A stretch of 64,000 bases of DNA, taken from contig NC_081411.1 in assembly GCF_030272615.1 (NCBI RefSeq), positions 208,846,244 through 208,910,243 of the forward strand, in the 5' to 3' direction. Below are positions 32,660 to 45,642 of this stretch, one piece after another. This DNA comes from Cryptomeria japonica. Lineage: Eukaryota > Streptophyta > Pinopsida > Cupressales > Cupressaceae. The notes beneath the pieces were generated by a model that was not told the origin of the DNA, did not search any database, and saw only the letters and a list, made by a program, of their open reading frames with translations. Position 1 is the stretch's first letter; each line of letters begins with the position of its first letter. The position numbers and the translations under genes were made by a program.

Positions 32660-34922
32660 TTGGATAGTTGTTTCCCTAAAAGTAACCCTAAACCTAACGA
32701 TGATGTACACCCTAAGCCTATCCATAATTCTAAGCAAGATGTAAACCCTAATCCTAACCACGATGTCAATCCTAATCAAAACCATAACAATAATTATAAC
32801 CCTAAACCTAACAATAAACCAAACCCTAAACCCTAACCCAAGCAATAAACCTAACGCTAACCATGATGTAAATCCTAACCCTAACAATAACAATGATATA
32901 AACACGAACATTAATCCTAACTATGACGCTTAACCCTAAACCTAACCATGAAGTAAACCTTAACCCTAGCTATAATCCTAACTATAAATACAACCCTAAG
33001 CCTAAGCATAATCCTAACCCTAACTCCAACCCCAACCATGATGTAAACCAGAACCCTAGCCATAATCCTTACCATAACTCTAAACATTAAACCTAATCTA
33101 ACCATAAAAATAAATTCTAACCCTAACAATAATCCTTAGCCTTAACTCTAAACCTAATCCTAACTATAACCCTAACCCTAACCCTAGCCATCATCCTAAC
33201 TATGACCCTAACCCCAACCATGATGTAAACAATAAACCTAACCATAACACAAACCATCACCCTAATCATAATCCTTACCCTAACCCTAATCAAAACACTA
33301 ACCTAAGTATAATCCTAAACCCTAAACTTAACCACAACCTGAATTGAACCTTAATCCTAATTTATTCCTCACCTTAATCTAGCCCAAACCCTAATCATAA
33401 TTGAACATTAATACTAATTTAATCCTAACTTTAATATAATTGAACCATAACCCTAATTCTAACCCTAACTTTGATGTAACCCTAAACGTAATTGTAACTC
33501 TGCCATTATACCCTAGCCATAAACTTAACCTTACAACTAAACCCTAAACATAACCATAATCCTAAACCAAAGCCAAACCCTAACCTTGATGGTAACCCTA
33601 ACCATGATATACACCCTCACCATTATCATAAGCCTAACCTTAAATCCTAACCCTAGTCATAACCCTAACCATGATGTAAACCTTAACCTTGACCATAATG
33701 CTAACCTTAAATTTAATCCAAAACACAACCATAAACCAAATCCTAATCCAAACCATATCCCCAATTATAATTCTAATACTCTGTAACTATGATCGTGCTT
33801 ACCCTAACCCTACCTTTGATGTAAACCCTAAACATAATTGTAACCGTGACACTAAACCCTAACCATGACCATAAATTTAACTCTAATATTAAACAATAAT
33901 CGTTACCCTAACCTTAACCATGATATAAAACCTAACCTAACTAATAAAACTAACTATGACCGAGACCCTAAATCCTAACCCAAGCAATAAACCTAACCTA
34001 ACCATGATGCAAATCCTAACCCTAACAATAACCATGATATAAATACTAACATTAATCCTAACACTAACCCTTAACCTTTACCCTAACCATGATGTAAACC
34101 TTAACCCTAGCCATAATCCTAACAATAAATGTAACCCTAAGGCTAACCATAAGCCTAACCTTAACTCCAACCCCAACCAAGATGTAAACCATAACCCTAA
34201 CCATAATTATTACCATAACTCTAAACCTTAGCCTTAACCTAACCATTACCATAAACCCTAACCCTAATAATAATTATTAGCCCTGACCCTAAACCTAATC
34301 CTAACCATAACAATAACTCGAAACCTATCCCTAATCCTAAGAGTAAATCCTATCCATAATCCTAATCCTAACCTTAAACCCTAACCCTAACCTTAATCTT
34401 CAACCCTAACCCCAACCATAATCATCACCCTAACCCTAAGCATGATGTAAATCCTAACCTTAAACAAAGATGTTGATCATGACCCCAAACCTAAGCCTAA
34501 CCCTAACTATGATGTAAACCCTCACCCTAGCCATAATCTTAACTATGACCCTAACCCCAACCATTATCTAAACAATAAACTTACCAGAACCCCAAACCAT
34601 AGCCCTAATCATAATCCTTACCCTAACCATAATCCTAAACCCTACCCTTAACTATAATCTTACACTAAACTTAACCCTAACCCAAATTGAACCTTAATCT
34701 TAATGTATTTCTAACCTTAATCCAGCCCAAACCCTAATGCTAATTGAACTTTTATAGTAATTTCACCCTAACTTTAATGTAATTGAAACATGATGTAAAC
34801 CATAACCTTTACCATACTCCTAACCACAACTCTAAACCATTAATCTTATCATAACCCTAACCCTAACCTAACCTAATCATAACCCTAAACCCTAACCTTA
34901 AAAATTGGGATTGGCTTTACAA

Positions 34923-35001
34923 CCCTTAGGATGCACCAATCATCTATTATAATATACTAATAATATATGAAGGGTATTAATACCTTGCCGCATCCAAAGG
35001 G
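34923..35001. mobile_element. 79-bp foldback element, copy 3
   Basis: Part of the duplicated block. Left end CCCTTAGGATGCA at 34923-34935 and degenerate right end CGCATCCAAAGGG at 34989-35001, one base further decayed than copy 1. Confidence 0.55.
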
Positions 35002-35103
35002 CTGAATAGTTGTTTGCCTAAAAATAACTTTAAACCTAACCCTAACCATGGTGTACACCCTAACCCTATCAATAATTCTAACCACAATGTAAACCCTAAT
35101 CCT

Positions 35104-35148
35104 AACCATAACCATAACCATAACCATAACCATAACCATAACCATAAT
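35104..35148. repeat. (AACCAT)n microsatellite, ~7.5 units
   Basis: The shorter allele of the hexamer tract at 528-600 within the duplicated block. Confidence 0.85.
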
Positions 35149-35652
35149 CATAATTATAATCCTAAACCTAACTATAACCCAAACCTTAAACCCTAACCCA
35201 AGCAATAACCCTAAATGCTAACCATGATGTAAATCTTAACCCTAGCCATGACCATGATATAAATACTAATATTAATCCTAACACTAACCCTGAATCCTAA
35301 CCCTAACCGTGATGTAAACCCTAACCGTAGCCATAATCCTAATCATAACTCTAACCCTAACTTCAACACCAACCATGATGTAAACCATATCCCTAACCAT
35401 AATCCTAACCATAACTCTAGTCCTTAACCCTAACCTAACCATAACCATAAACCCTAACTCTAACAATAATCCTTAGCCCTAAACCTAACCATGATATAAA
35501 CCCTAAACTATGCTATCCCTAAACCTAACCATGCTAACCCTAATCATGATATAAACCCTAACCATTATCATAACCCTAAACTTAATAATAACCCTAATCC
35601 AAACCATGATTTAAATCTTATCCTCAACCCTAACACTAACCTTAACCCTAAT

Positions 35653-36255
35653 GCTAACCATAACCATAATACATGCCATTAAACAAAGTTTAATATATCT
35701 TAGATCTTTTAGTATTTGCTTTTCTTGCAACACATATATATTAATAACAATAATCTAAATAGATATATAAAATTGTAACGATAAAATAATATAATAATAC
35801 TATAATATAATTTCTTTTAATAAAAAAATACTATATAATTATATATTAATTTATTTTATGTTTTCCATGTTGCGCGCGCAACTGCCACTAGCATGTATGT
35901 CTTAAATTTTAATTTAATCTATATAACATACCTCGAGAGATATCCTTCCCTAACGCTAACCATAACCATAATACATGCCATTAAACAAAGTTTAATATAT
36001 CTTAGATCTTTTAGTATTTGCTTTTCTTGCAACACATATATATTAATAACAATAATCTAAATAGATATATAAAATTGTAACGATAAAATAATATAATAAT
36101 ACTATAATATAATTTATTTTAATAAAAAGATACTATATAATTATATATTAATTTATTTTATGTTTTCCATGTTGTGCGCGCAACTGCCACTAGCATGTAT
36201 GTCTTAAATTTTAATTTAATCTATATAACATACCTCGAGAGATATCCTTCTCGAG
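35653..36255. repeat. ~302-bp AT-rich tandem pair, second locus
   Basis: Two units (35653-35954 and 35955-36255) corresponding to 1101-1709. Both units here keep the CATACCTCGAGAGATATCC ending, whereas the first unit at 1378-1390 is altered. Confidence 0.85.
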
Positions 36256-36328
36256 ATAGGTGCCTCGAGAAGGATATCTCTCAGCTTATGTTATATAGAT
36301 TAAATTAAAATTTAAGACATATATGCTA
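36191..36328. repeat. 138-bp hairpin, second locus
   Basis: Same arms and loop as 1645-1782. Here the left arm has AAATTTTAATTTAATCTATATAAC-type sequence that pairs better with the right arm than in the first locus, so this hairpin is closer to perfect. Confidence 0.85.
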
Positions 36329-36715
36329 ATTTTAATTATATATTAACATCTACAAACAACACCATTAAAACAACAACTTATAAACATTTATTTTGTATAT
36401 TTTTTTAATAATTAAAAAACTAAACTACATTAAAAAATAACAAGTAGCAATAGAATAAAATTTTGTCCATTATAAATTTGGTAATCAAATTCTATTAGTT
36501 AAATTGCCCCCTCCCTGACAGCTGCAAAAGACTGAAATATTGATTTAATACACTTACTATTCCATGTTTGTTTCTGCATACATATTTATGCTCTCTTTTC
36601 TCTTCTTCTACTATTTCTTCACACAATATTTTCTCAACATTTATTGCCCTGGACGTTTGAAACACTAATGACAAGAATACGAGAGTAGATTCAGGCAGAA
36701 TAAGCCACACTGAAT

Positions 36716-37887
36716 CAGGTCATGCCTATATTAATAGTTTGCCAGACATGCACACGTTAATTTTTTATAAATTGATCTCATTGTTGGGAAACTAGTATAT
36801 CTATATTTAAAAAATATAGGTAAGTAATAATATTATTATACTCACAATGCTACTTGATTTTATTGATTGTTCTTTTTTAAATATTATGGCACTCTTTTAC
36901 TATCATTTGAATGTAACGGTTTCATATAATTGGAGACAAGTGGCAAGGTTCTATTTTATTTACCCATCATTTGTACGTCAAATTGTTTCAAAATTGAATT
37001 TTTATTTATGAACATTTTGATGCCATCGTAGATGCCTCTAAACATAGACATAATAATAATATAAATAAATCATGATACTTTTCAAATAAGAGCCATGCAA
37101 ATAAATACTTACAACAATCAAAATTTCATTATAAATATATTATTAGAAATATTAAATGAAAAATGAAAATAACTCAACACATGCTTTATAAATCGTCCTA
37201 GAAGAAAATGTATTTATTTCGCCGATAGGCGATCTACAATGGTTACTTGAAACCTGGCAGGGTAGATAGACGGGTGGCAACGGGCTAGAGGCAGGGTAGA
37301 TAGAAGGGTGGCAACAGGCTAGAGGCAGCATAGTGGTTATGCAATTGTAACGTCTCACTTAATGTTTTCTGCAATTGAAAAATCTCCCTTAATACACCCT
37401 CATAGCTAAAATCTGTAATTGAAATGTCTCCCTTAATGCACCCTCACAACAAGAATCTATAGCAGCCGCTAATCATCAATGCCAACTGAAATTTGTCAGA
37501 CAGTGAATGATTTATAAAAAAAGGAAAAATTAAATGAGTTGCCATTGACAGAGTGGTGGAATAGCAGGTTCGATCTATAAAAGAAAACAAAAAGATAGTG
37601 GAAGATTCAGTTTACTCATCATCTCCGAATCTTAGCCACTCCACCTACTACTACTTCTCAATTGCTCCTTTTCTGTTCTACTACTCAACCATGCCTATAA
37701 TAAAGTTTCTATACAAACTACTGCTTCTCAATCGCTCTTTTTCTCTTGTTGGATTAGACTTTACAAGGTTAGTTTGTTCTAATGCATCTTTCATCATTGT
37801 TTTTTGACATTCTTACTATTACTCCCTGTAGTTATATTGAATCGAAGCTCCTCCTTCAGATGCCTCCATGGCCACTGCAGAAAGACA
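36716..37887. other. AT-rich region with a 34-bp minisatellite
   Basis: No convincing gene. A two-copy 34-bp minisatellite lies at 37258-37325 (unit starts CAGGGTAGATAGA, ends GGCTAGAGG). It is followed by a diverged repeat of TCTCCCTTAATGCACCCTCA-like phrases at 37350-37450. A short segment around 37060-37120 resembles 38994-39066 (AATACTTACAACAATCAAAA). Confidence 0.5.
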
Positions 37888-38010
37888 ATGGCTCCGATTG
37901 CTTTCTTCATGCTTACATGGACATTCACAGCTATTCTCTATGTCATCGCGTACAAAATATGGGTGTACTATATTCAGAGATTCAAATGGTCTAAGTTATC
38001 TTTTATTTAA
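37888..38010 (+). CDS. Possible first exon with a membrane segment (tentative)
   Basis: A 40-codon frame from the ATG at 37888 begins MAPIAFF, followed by a strongly hydrophobic stretch (about residues 4-26, including TWTFTAILYVIAY) and then a basic patch, like the N-terminal anchor of an ER-bound enzyme. GT at 37989-37990 could be a splice donor, but no downstream exon was found in the next several kilobases. A longer in-frame start at 37804 also exists. It could equally be chance in AT-rich DNA. Confidence 0.2.
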   Translation: MAPIAFFMLTWTFTAILYVIAYKIWVYYIQRFKWSKLSFI

Positions 38011-39290
38011 ATGAAATCTTATTTCTTGAAATAGGCATAAAGAGCATGTCTTGTGGTCTCAGCAAGGCCATCACTTTTGGCCTGCACTAATATTTTGACG
38101 TTATAGCTCACCTACAACCATTTTTAGTAACTGCTGAAAAGTGGAAGAAGACATGATTCAAGTGATTGATTGATGTTACCTTATTCTATTTTGGGCTTAT
38201 ATCTTTGGCACCCTCAATAGTATTTGTTCTCTCTTTTTATTTTCCCTTTTTGCCCGTGGATAGTATTGTTGATTGAAGACCATATTGTCAACAATGTCAA
38301 GTGTAGATGAGATACATTTTGTGAGATAAGATCCATTTTAGTTCTGAAAAATTCCTCCCTCTATTTGGCCACCGATTTATTTTTGGATGAACAAATTGTT
38401 GGACAATTCAATAGTTTGAGAAATGGGAACAAATCCAAAGACAGGTTCCAAATATTATGGTGAGTATTTGGGTTTGCATACACTTTTCCAGAATTGGAAA
38501 ATGTTTGGACTCTCTTACTATAATATTTTTTATATTTTGTGTTTCCCTAATTATGCTTAAATATTATTGTATACTCATATTTAGGCATTCCTTCAAAATG
38601 AACTCTATATGCATATATAAGAACATAATTCTATTAATGTTAAATGCATGTTACATATAAATATTGAATCAAAGTAGTTCTTCTACTTATCATGTGAAGT
38701 ATATGTCCTAATTAAATTATGCTTATCAAAAACGCATTATAATATAATTGTTGATAAATATAATAAAAATTAGATTGGATTCTTAAGTTTCCATTCAAAA
38801 ATGCTATATGTAAATACATTATCTTCTATTATTTAAGCATGCGTTGAGTAATTTTCATCTTCTTGCATGATTGTTGCAAGTATTTTGAATTTTGATATCT
38901 CTCTGCGAATTTGACATAAATTTTTTAAAATATAAGTATACTAGTATATAGAATTTCCAAATTGACACCTCACATAATATCCCACAATTCAAAAATATAA
39001 ATAAATCACCATACCTTCTACTGACAAGGGAGAGCTATTCAAGAAAATACTTACAACAATCAAAAGATTAACTACTAGTATACTTATATTTAAAAAATAT
39101 TTGTAAAATATGCCGAGAGATATCTTATAATAGAAGAGAATCATTGTAAAATAAATGTTCTTAATAAACACTAAGAATACAAATCCATTAAACTGTTGCA
39201 TGCAAAATGTTGTGAATCTAGTTGGAGATTGTAATGCCAACACAACTAAAGGACAACCATTACAAAAGAAGTTGCACATGCGGAAGACTT
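38011..39290. other. AT-rich intergenic stretch
   Basis: No open frame with recognisable domains, no RNA gene and no LTR signal. It holds one small repeat (38994-39066) related to 37060-37120. Confidence 0.5.
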
Positions 39291-41258
39291 AACACAAACT
39301 CCTAAAGGGTTTCCCAACATGAATTGCTTAATTAAACTATACTTTCCTTAAGGTCAATTAATCCATTTAAGAAATACATTTAACCATTAGAATTCTTAAT
39401 CACACTAATCATGGATTATGTATACATTGCATGAGATAACAATTAAATTACTATACTTCATTCAATTTCACACATTCAATTACATTACAATAATGATTTA
39501 ATTAAAGATAAAAGTCCTATCATCTAGCTTACATTATAACACATTTCCTTTACATTGTCAAGCATAACTTAGTATTGCAATTTCACGTATACATCAAGTC
39601 ACATATAAATTACATAAAGATTGCATCAATTACAATTGCCATGAAGGAATACATATAACATATGATACTATTGACCACATAAGGGTCCAAGAGATACAAA
39701 AATGATCCGAGGCATCAAAGAAGTTCCAACTGGTATAATGGAATGAAATTAATTTCAAGAGAAACATCTGGAGCACCTGCGAAACTATTCCATCGCAAGA
39801 AGACATGAACACAATACCCAATGGAAAGTGACACTACCACCCGACCATGTGGCCCAAAAAGGAACCACCCCTCTGTGCTAGGAGATAGTACTAAGGCCCT
39901 TAAGCAAGCCACCACAAAATATCACATGGTCTCACATATACATCAGGTACTCATACAAGACATAAGCATACAAATATGACTCTCACAAGGGTGCTCCAAA
40001 TAGAGCCAACACATGACTACACATTAGTGAACATAAGCGAATAGTGTCATCTCATAGCTAGTATGGGTTACCCTTGAAGGCCTCCATAGGCCCCGAACCC
40101 CATCCTGGGTTATCCTGGTAGCCTCTCTAAGACCCCCGACCCCCATCCATGTCTCTTGCGGACCCAACAAACCTTTTGTGAGGACAAGGTAGCTGGTTTG
40201 CCATTCCAAGCCTTCTCACTACATCTTGAGTCTATACTAGAACTCAACCATGAGAAGGGCACAATTAATCTTGATTAATGTTTATAAAACCCAACCCCCA
40301 TTTTTTAATTAAATTATCACATAATACTCAACTTTCGATGGGTTATCTTGCTAACCTCTTTGGGTGCGACCCCCACTCGAAATCCACTTTTCCTTATGAC
40401 ACTACACATGCTCCAATGAACCCCAAGGAAAAACAAAAAAGATAACTAACACATGGAGTTCAAAAACAACACTGAAGAACAATTTGATTTAACAAACCTT
40501 CTACAAAGGTTAAACCACTGGAGGTGTGAAACAAACAACTGGTCTATTCATAAAAAAAGACCACAACCAAAGTAAATTAATTACAACCACAACCAAAAAT
40601 TTACCAAATCCACTTGCACGATATAGTTACATACAACAACATGCCATCATGACATGAAATTGGCTCTTACAAATCATCACAAAAATATACCAAGAAGAGT
40701 AAAAACTCAAACGAATCTACTTGCCCTCTAAACTCGTCCATGTTAATGAATCGTAATGATTACTCAAAATATAATTAAAAGCTAACATTCTCTAATTGCA
40801 GCTCTTTCAATAACTGACTCTTTCACTTAAGAAAATTCACCTTAGGGAATAACGCATAAAAAGGGTCCAAGTAAACATACACCCCAAATAGTCTTGAGCA
40901 ATGCTTGATTAAGGAAAAACATACACCCTTAAAAAGAATAACAACAACTCATAAGCTAAATAAGCCATCATTTAAAACAATGATAAATCCTTTTCCGGTT
41001 AAAGCTAATTTGGCTATAAATAAAATCCAATTTTCATTCAAAATTTCTAATAATGAAAATAACAATTAAATACATTGGAGGACAAAATCAATATTTAAAT
41101 AAAAAATGAATCTTTCCAATTAAAAATCATATCACCTAAACATTATTGAGGGTTATTCATATAGCCTTGTTTTCACAAAAATCATTTACAATTAAGATTT
41201 TCTTCATATTGTAAATTCAAAATACACAGTATAAATATATGCACATATAGGAATATAT
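39291..41258. other. Unassigned, possible old LTR-element remnant
   Basis: No intact gene. The part 40060-40400 is richer in C and G, and contains three diverged copies of a phrase like GGGTTATCCT..GCCTC...CCCGACCCCCA (near 40066, 40110 and 40338), as seen in some plant LTRs. No paired LTR, primer site or target duplication was found, so the assignment is only a guess. Confidence 0.3.
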
Positions 41259-41274
41259 GTGTGTGTGTGTGTGC
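41259..41274. repeat. (GT)n microsatellite
   Basis: A short TGTGTG run within ATATATGTGTG...GCAGG just upstream of the LINE endonuclease fragment. Confidence 0.7.
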
Positions 41275-41364
41275 AGGTGGCTATTTCAGTAGAGAGTGCT
41301 TGAGCGGGTTTAGTGATCATTTGGAAACCTTCCATGGTTCAAATTGAAGGGGTAGCTAAAAAAA

Positions 41365-41589
41365 ATGGTATTGGTTAAAGTCAAGAATTTGTCCACAAAT
41401 GTATCCTTCTTGTTGATTAATCTCTATGGTCCAATATCGTCTGCCTCTAAGCGTGCTCTTTGGTCAGACTTGGATGGGGCGATCCCCCAAAATGAGAATC
41501 AACATCTTTTCATTTGTAATGCCTCGCCAGGAAACCTTGAAGGGATAAAGCTAAAACACACAAATGGAGTGCAAATATTGTTTTTTTAA
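41365..41589 (+). pseudogene. LINE endonuclease fragment
   Basis: A plus-strand frame of 74 codons with INLYGPISSASKRALWSDL and then LFICNASPGNLEG. This matches the middle of the plant LINE endonuclease (NVYGPxxxxxRxxLWxxL...GGDFN), with the GDFN box decayed to CNASPGN. It is a different family and orientation from the large LINE at 7696-21482. It ends at a stop next to a poly-T stretch. Confidence 0.5.
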
Positions 41590-41599
41590 AGAGTTTTAA

Positions 41600-41960
41600 A
41601 CACAACATGATGATACAATGGTAGACTTGTGGGTAGACCTTAGGCATGTATAACTCTGGCTTACAACGAGTATCCTGAGAGGAACGTCGCTATGCGGGGT
41701 GTGACCTGCACGTGCCCCTTTTCCGTGAGGTACACTGCCTTGCGGGATACGTCCATTGTGTGCCCTTTCCACTTGGAGTATTGCCATGCCATGCTGAGAC
41801 ACGATGCAGGATGTAGTAGACATTGCCATGCGGCCTACCAATAGGTTTAGGGTAGAGCCATGCCACGTGACGACGTGATGTCGAGGTGCACACTTCCATG
41901 CCATGCAGATGTGTGACTAGGCCACACCACATGATGAGCTACTGCGATAGCTAGACGATT
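41600..41960. other. GC-rich island in AT-rich surroundings
   Basis: About 350 bases of clearly higher G+C and CpG content, with repeated words CATGCCATGC, CCATGC, CACGTG and ACGACGTGATG. Minus-strand frames of 80-102 codons are open here but match nothing recognised. It could be a fragment of an LTR, a satellite monomer or transferred DNA. Confidence 0.4.
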
Positions 41961-42201
41961 GTTCCTTTCTTCCTCGTTGGTGGCTAAATGCTAGTCACAT
42001 AGTGATGTTATGTGCACTTATGATATATTTTTTTTTAGTTTATTTATTTCCTTGTGGGCCAACAATTTTTTTTATTTTTACCTTGAAGGTTTAGCCACGA
42101 TCTTGCAATCTTTTCCTTACTTGATTTGATGTTGCAATTCTGGAATTATTTTCTTGCCTTACTGTTGGAATTGACGATTATTATCTTTATTCTTCTGTCC
42201 T
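41961..42201. other. AT-rich spacer
   Basis: No features seen. It ends where similarity to the LTR element's internal region begins (TTGGAAG at 42202). Confidence 0.5.
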
Positions 42202-43112
42202 TTGGAAGCATCAGGAGTAGAAGCATCAGAATACCTTTAGCAAATTGAACGAAAAAGAGCTAACTGCCAAGATGATTGAAGAAGTGCAAAAAGCAATTGC
42301 TATAGGTAAAACTAAGCTTATTGGATTCATTGCTTAGTTGTCCCCTCAACTCAAGCATATTATTTATTTATTTCATAAGTTATGTATGCTCTGATTCTTT
42401 ATCAAAGATATCAAGAATAAGACCGAAGTCATTGAAAAAGAGATTACCGATCTCTCAAATAAATTTACTACTGAGCCAAATTCTATTCAGCATTTTTATA
42501 CAAAACTTCAAACTCTTATGGCTCAATAGTTAGAACTTCGAAATGAAGAGCAAAAAATAATGATGGATATCATAACTCTTCAAACATTATTTATTCCCCA
42601 TTTATCATCTATTCAAGAGAAGATCAACCAAGCTACCCAATTGTCCACTCAAGCAGAGGGAAGCACTTTAGATGGTTTGATCTCACTGTCAGCTGATATT
42701 ACAGCTCAGAATTATCTAATGGAAAGTGTCAAGGATGCACTTACCAATGCTCTCAAAGACACTCATACAAAGTATAACTCTATTTTTTATTAGTTGCCCC
42801 CACCAAATGGTAACTAGTTTTGATGTTTGTCAAAAAGGGGGAGTGTACCGAGCATACAGAGTTTATAATATATACATACCAAGTGTACAGTTGAAATTGA
42901 CAGGCGGAGCATAGAACATCAGGAGCATGAAATACAGAGTATAGATCATCAAGTTATATACAACATATTGATAAGGGGAGTATGCATTTGAGTATGTATT
43001 TGAAAAAATGTATATACTGTCATTTCAGTTTATTTTGTAAGTATATAGATTTTGTATTATGACTTTGAAAGGAGTTTTGTCAAACATACCAAACTAATAT
43101 CAAAAGTGAAGA
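42202..43112 (+). mobile_element. Internal 3' part of the LTR element, duplicate
   Basis: Matches 16644-17573 of the element at 10608-18761. It includes the end of its second coding region (42560-42793, starting MMDIITLQTLFIP) and the purine-rich leader. It lacks about 30 bases of the ATACAGAGT repeat found at 17285-17320. The left edge at 42202 is a duplication breakpoint, not an element end. Confidence 0.85.
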
Positions 43113-44300
43113 TGTTGGTATTTACTAAGTTGTCATTAGTTTTATGCCCCAAGTCATTCTATATACTCTAGTTGATTAATACCATCGAAATGTCCAGTCG
43201 GTAATTACTAAGGTGTCGGTTACAGAAGAAAGGCTAATCACCGAGATGAGACACACCGAGTTGTCTATCGAGTAAAGTTCTTATGCCTACTGAGCAACAA
43301 AGAAGGTATACCGAGTTAATCTGAACTGAGTGAAAACGTGTTACCAAATTCAATGAACCTGGACACACATGTGAAACATGTTACAAGATTCGAGAACATG
43401 GAACCGTTATTACATAGGTAATTGCATTTAAAGATTTTGTATGATTTTGAGGAAGTTTATCCAATGAAATAATTTCTATGTTTATTCATTCAATAAAAAA
43501 TGTTCGTATGATCGATGCATGATAAGATCACTGTCTCAGAGATCTATATATACAAAATGATTTGAGTATCTAAACAAGAGGGAAAATGATGAGTTAAAAA
43601 TAAAAATCTTAAGAGAAGATAAGATGTGATGATTGAATAGAGATATTTAGAGGTCACCGAGAAGGTTTTTTCATAGAACAGTTTAAGGGACAGAGTATAC
43701 ATAAGTGGTTACCAAGATAATTTATCAATTACCGAGGTATGCTATGAGCAAGGAATTTCATATTGATCACATAGAGTCTGCTATAACATTTCAGATGTAA
43801 AGTTGTAGATATTTTGTAAATATTTTGATTGAATTATTTTGAGTTGAGTTAGAAACCTTTAACACGGTAAAAGACTCTAACAAAGTCTATAAATTGTGAA
43901 GCCTTTAACTAGGTACAACATTTTTGTAAAAGTGTTTGTAAAATCTTTTAGCAAGGTAGATCTAAAGATCTTTGTGCTCCTAACAGGGTAAGCTATTCGA
44001 AATAGCTAAACATGTAGCTCTAACTGAGCAATCTTGATTATTGTAGTAGTGAAGTTGTGGGTGCCATCCCCACCGTAGTTTTTCTCTCTAACAAAGAGTT
44101 TCTACGTAACCAAAATCTTTGTGTTATGGAGTGAAATGTGTATGGATGTTATTTCTATGATTATGTTTTAGCATTATATATTATGAAATCAGCAATATTA
44201 AGTTTGTGTTTATCAGTAAAATTATTTTTGAAGAAAAGTTTTGAAGTACTGATTCACCCCTCCCTTCTCAGTACATTAGCTTTCCTTGTCGGACCTAACA
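43113..44300 (+). repeat. 3' LTR, duplicate (1188 bp)
   Basis: Same boundaries as 17574-18761 (TGTTGG...CTAACA), and followed by GGAAG and LINE sequence. It therefore copies the original insertion junction rather than representing a new insertion. Confidence 0.9.
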
Positions 44301-44833
44301 GGAAGGAATAATCCTTCTGCACCTTTCTCTTGCCTCCCAGGAATTCGCAGAGTCTTCAGACATGAGGAGACCTTTACAAAATTTGAAGAATGCCTCCTTG
44401 ATATCTTCCAAGTCCTTTACTTTTCTGTTTTCTACCCAAATCCTATCAATTTGGTCTCTACACTGTTTTCGCTTCAACATATTGAAGACAAAATTGGATC
44501 CTTTATCCTCAAATTGCATCCAATGCACTCGAGCCCTGATTATGGTCTCTTTGGTCTTAGTCTGTTGATGCTTTGTAAGGCTAACCCAGCCAAGGCTACC
44601 TTTTGAGTAATCTCAATACTGCAGGGATTGTCTTGGATCTTAGCCTCACACAAGTGGAAGTTTTCAGGTACTGTTTTCTCTTTCCACCTATAATCCCTTA
44701 CTTTCTTCTACCCTATGGTTTGAAGCAGCACCTACCAACTATAAACATTCTGCTTCCATCCATCCACACAAGAGTTCAATAATCTATTCCTTTTGTTAAA
44801 CATCCTGACAATCTTGACCGCACTCAACACATC

Positions 44834-45642
44834 TCAATCTAAAAGAAAGCTAGAGTTCAGAAATAATTTATCCTTAGGAGCTCCTTGGCTCTCAGGGTAG
44901 TCTCTGAGCCTAACATGAGAGATGATAGGATGGTGGTCTGAAAGAGTGGTTGGAAAAACTGGCACGAGATTGCCATTATTGCCTAGGTCAAAGGAGAAAT
45001 GGTCTTTATTAACATAGAACCTATCCAGCCTATAAAAGATCCTATGCTTCCCACTTTGATAGTTGCACCATGTGTACCAAATTTTGGAGTTATCTTTCTT
45101 TTTGCAGAACAGAGGGTCAAACAACTATTTTTGGCTTTTCAATCTTTACCAGTGAATTTTCTCCATCCCTTTCCATTCCATAGGGATACCTCCACTTTTG
45201 TCTTCCTGAGTTTCAACTATATTAAAGTCACCCCTTACAATTTAGAGAATATTCAGTAGTGTAGCGATCCAATCCCATAATGCAATTCTCTCTCTGTAGT
45301 CGTTGGAGGCATAAACAGAACAAATTCCAAATCTAATTCCATTATCCTCTAGGGACACCCAGACCACTTTGTTACACAGTGAGCATCCTTGGTTTACCAT
45401 GCGCTCTTTCCATTTGGGGTTAATCAGTATTCCAACACCTCCTCTACCTTTGTCATGCTTTGAGGAGACCTTGATAGAGTCTTTCCATATAAATTATAGG
45501 TTGACTTCCAGGGTAAACTTTACAACCTTGAGTTCTTGAAGCATAATAAGTCTGCGTTCTTATGTTGGTTGACAAACCTTCTAATGATTTGTTTCTTGTC
45601 TGTAGATTCCAGACCCCTAATGTTCCAGGAGATGCACTTCAT
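44834..45642 (-). pseudogene. LINE endonuclease, copy 2
   Basis: The start ATG at 45642-45640 begins MKCISWNIRGLES, the typical N-terminus, with the Trp intact unlike copy 1. Downstream, stops interrupt the middle. The C-terminal 96 codons (44834-45124) are open, with WYTWCNYQSGKHRIFYRLDR and SDHHPI. The N-terminal Asn of SWNIRG and the SDHH histidines are expected active-site residues. It is inactive because of internal stops. Confidence 0.75.

Larger units (their letters stand above)
31966..35690. repeat. Degenerate telomere-word satellite (main array, ~3.7 kb)
   Basis: A continuous array of CCCTAA, CCCTAAA, CCATAA and ATGATGTAAACC words. The landmark CCCAAGCAATAA recurs at about 32839, 33981 and 35199, giving a higher-order period of about 1.14-1.22 kb. 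The same landmark is at 648 in the left array. Sequence similarity between these units extends for hundreds of bases around each landmark. The foldback element is in the units at 32581 and 34923 but not in the middle one. From 34577 the array is the duplicate of position 1 onward. The strand is consistently C-rich on plus. No genes are present. Confidence 0.9.
34577..36715. repeat. Second copy of the 2.1-kb satellite/hairpin block
   Basis: Matches 1-2169 along its length, in the same order: satellite, foldback element, hexamer tract, tandem AT-rich pair, hairpin and AT-rich tail. Most of the length difference comes from the hexamer tract and a 6-bp indel in the tandem unit. After 36715 it continues into TCAGGTCATGCC, whereas the first copy enters Copia sequence at 2170. 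Confidence 0.9.

Noticed and set aside
40024-40209. 61-codon minus-strand frame with repeated G/W-rich words
   Set aside because: It follows from the three-fold diverged GGGTTATCCT repeat phrase and has no domain.
36716-41258. tRNA or other RNA genes
   Set aside because: No cloverleaf or box A/box B pattern could be supported by reading. A covariance-model scan would be needed to be sure.
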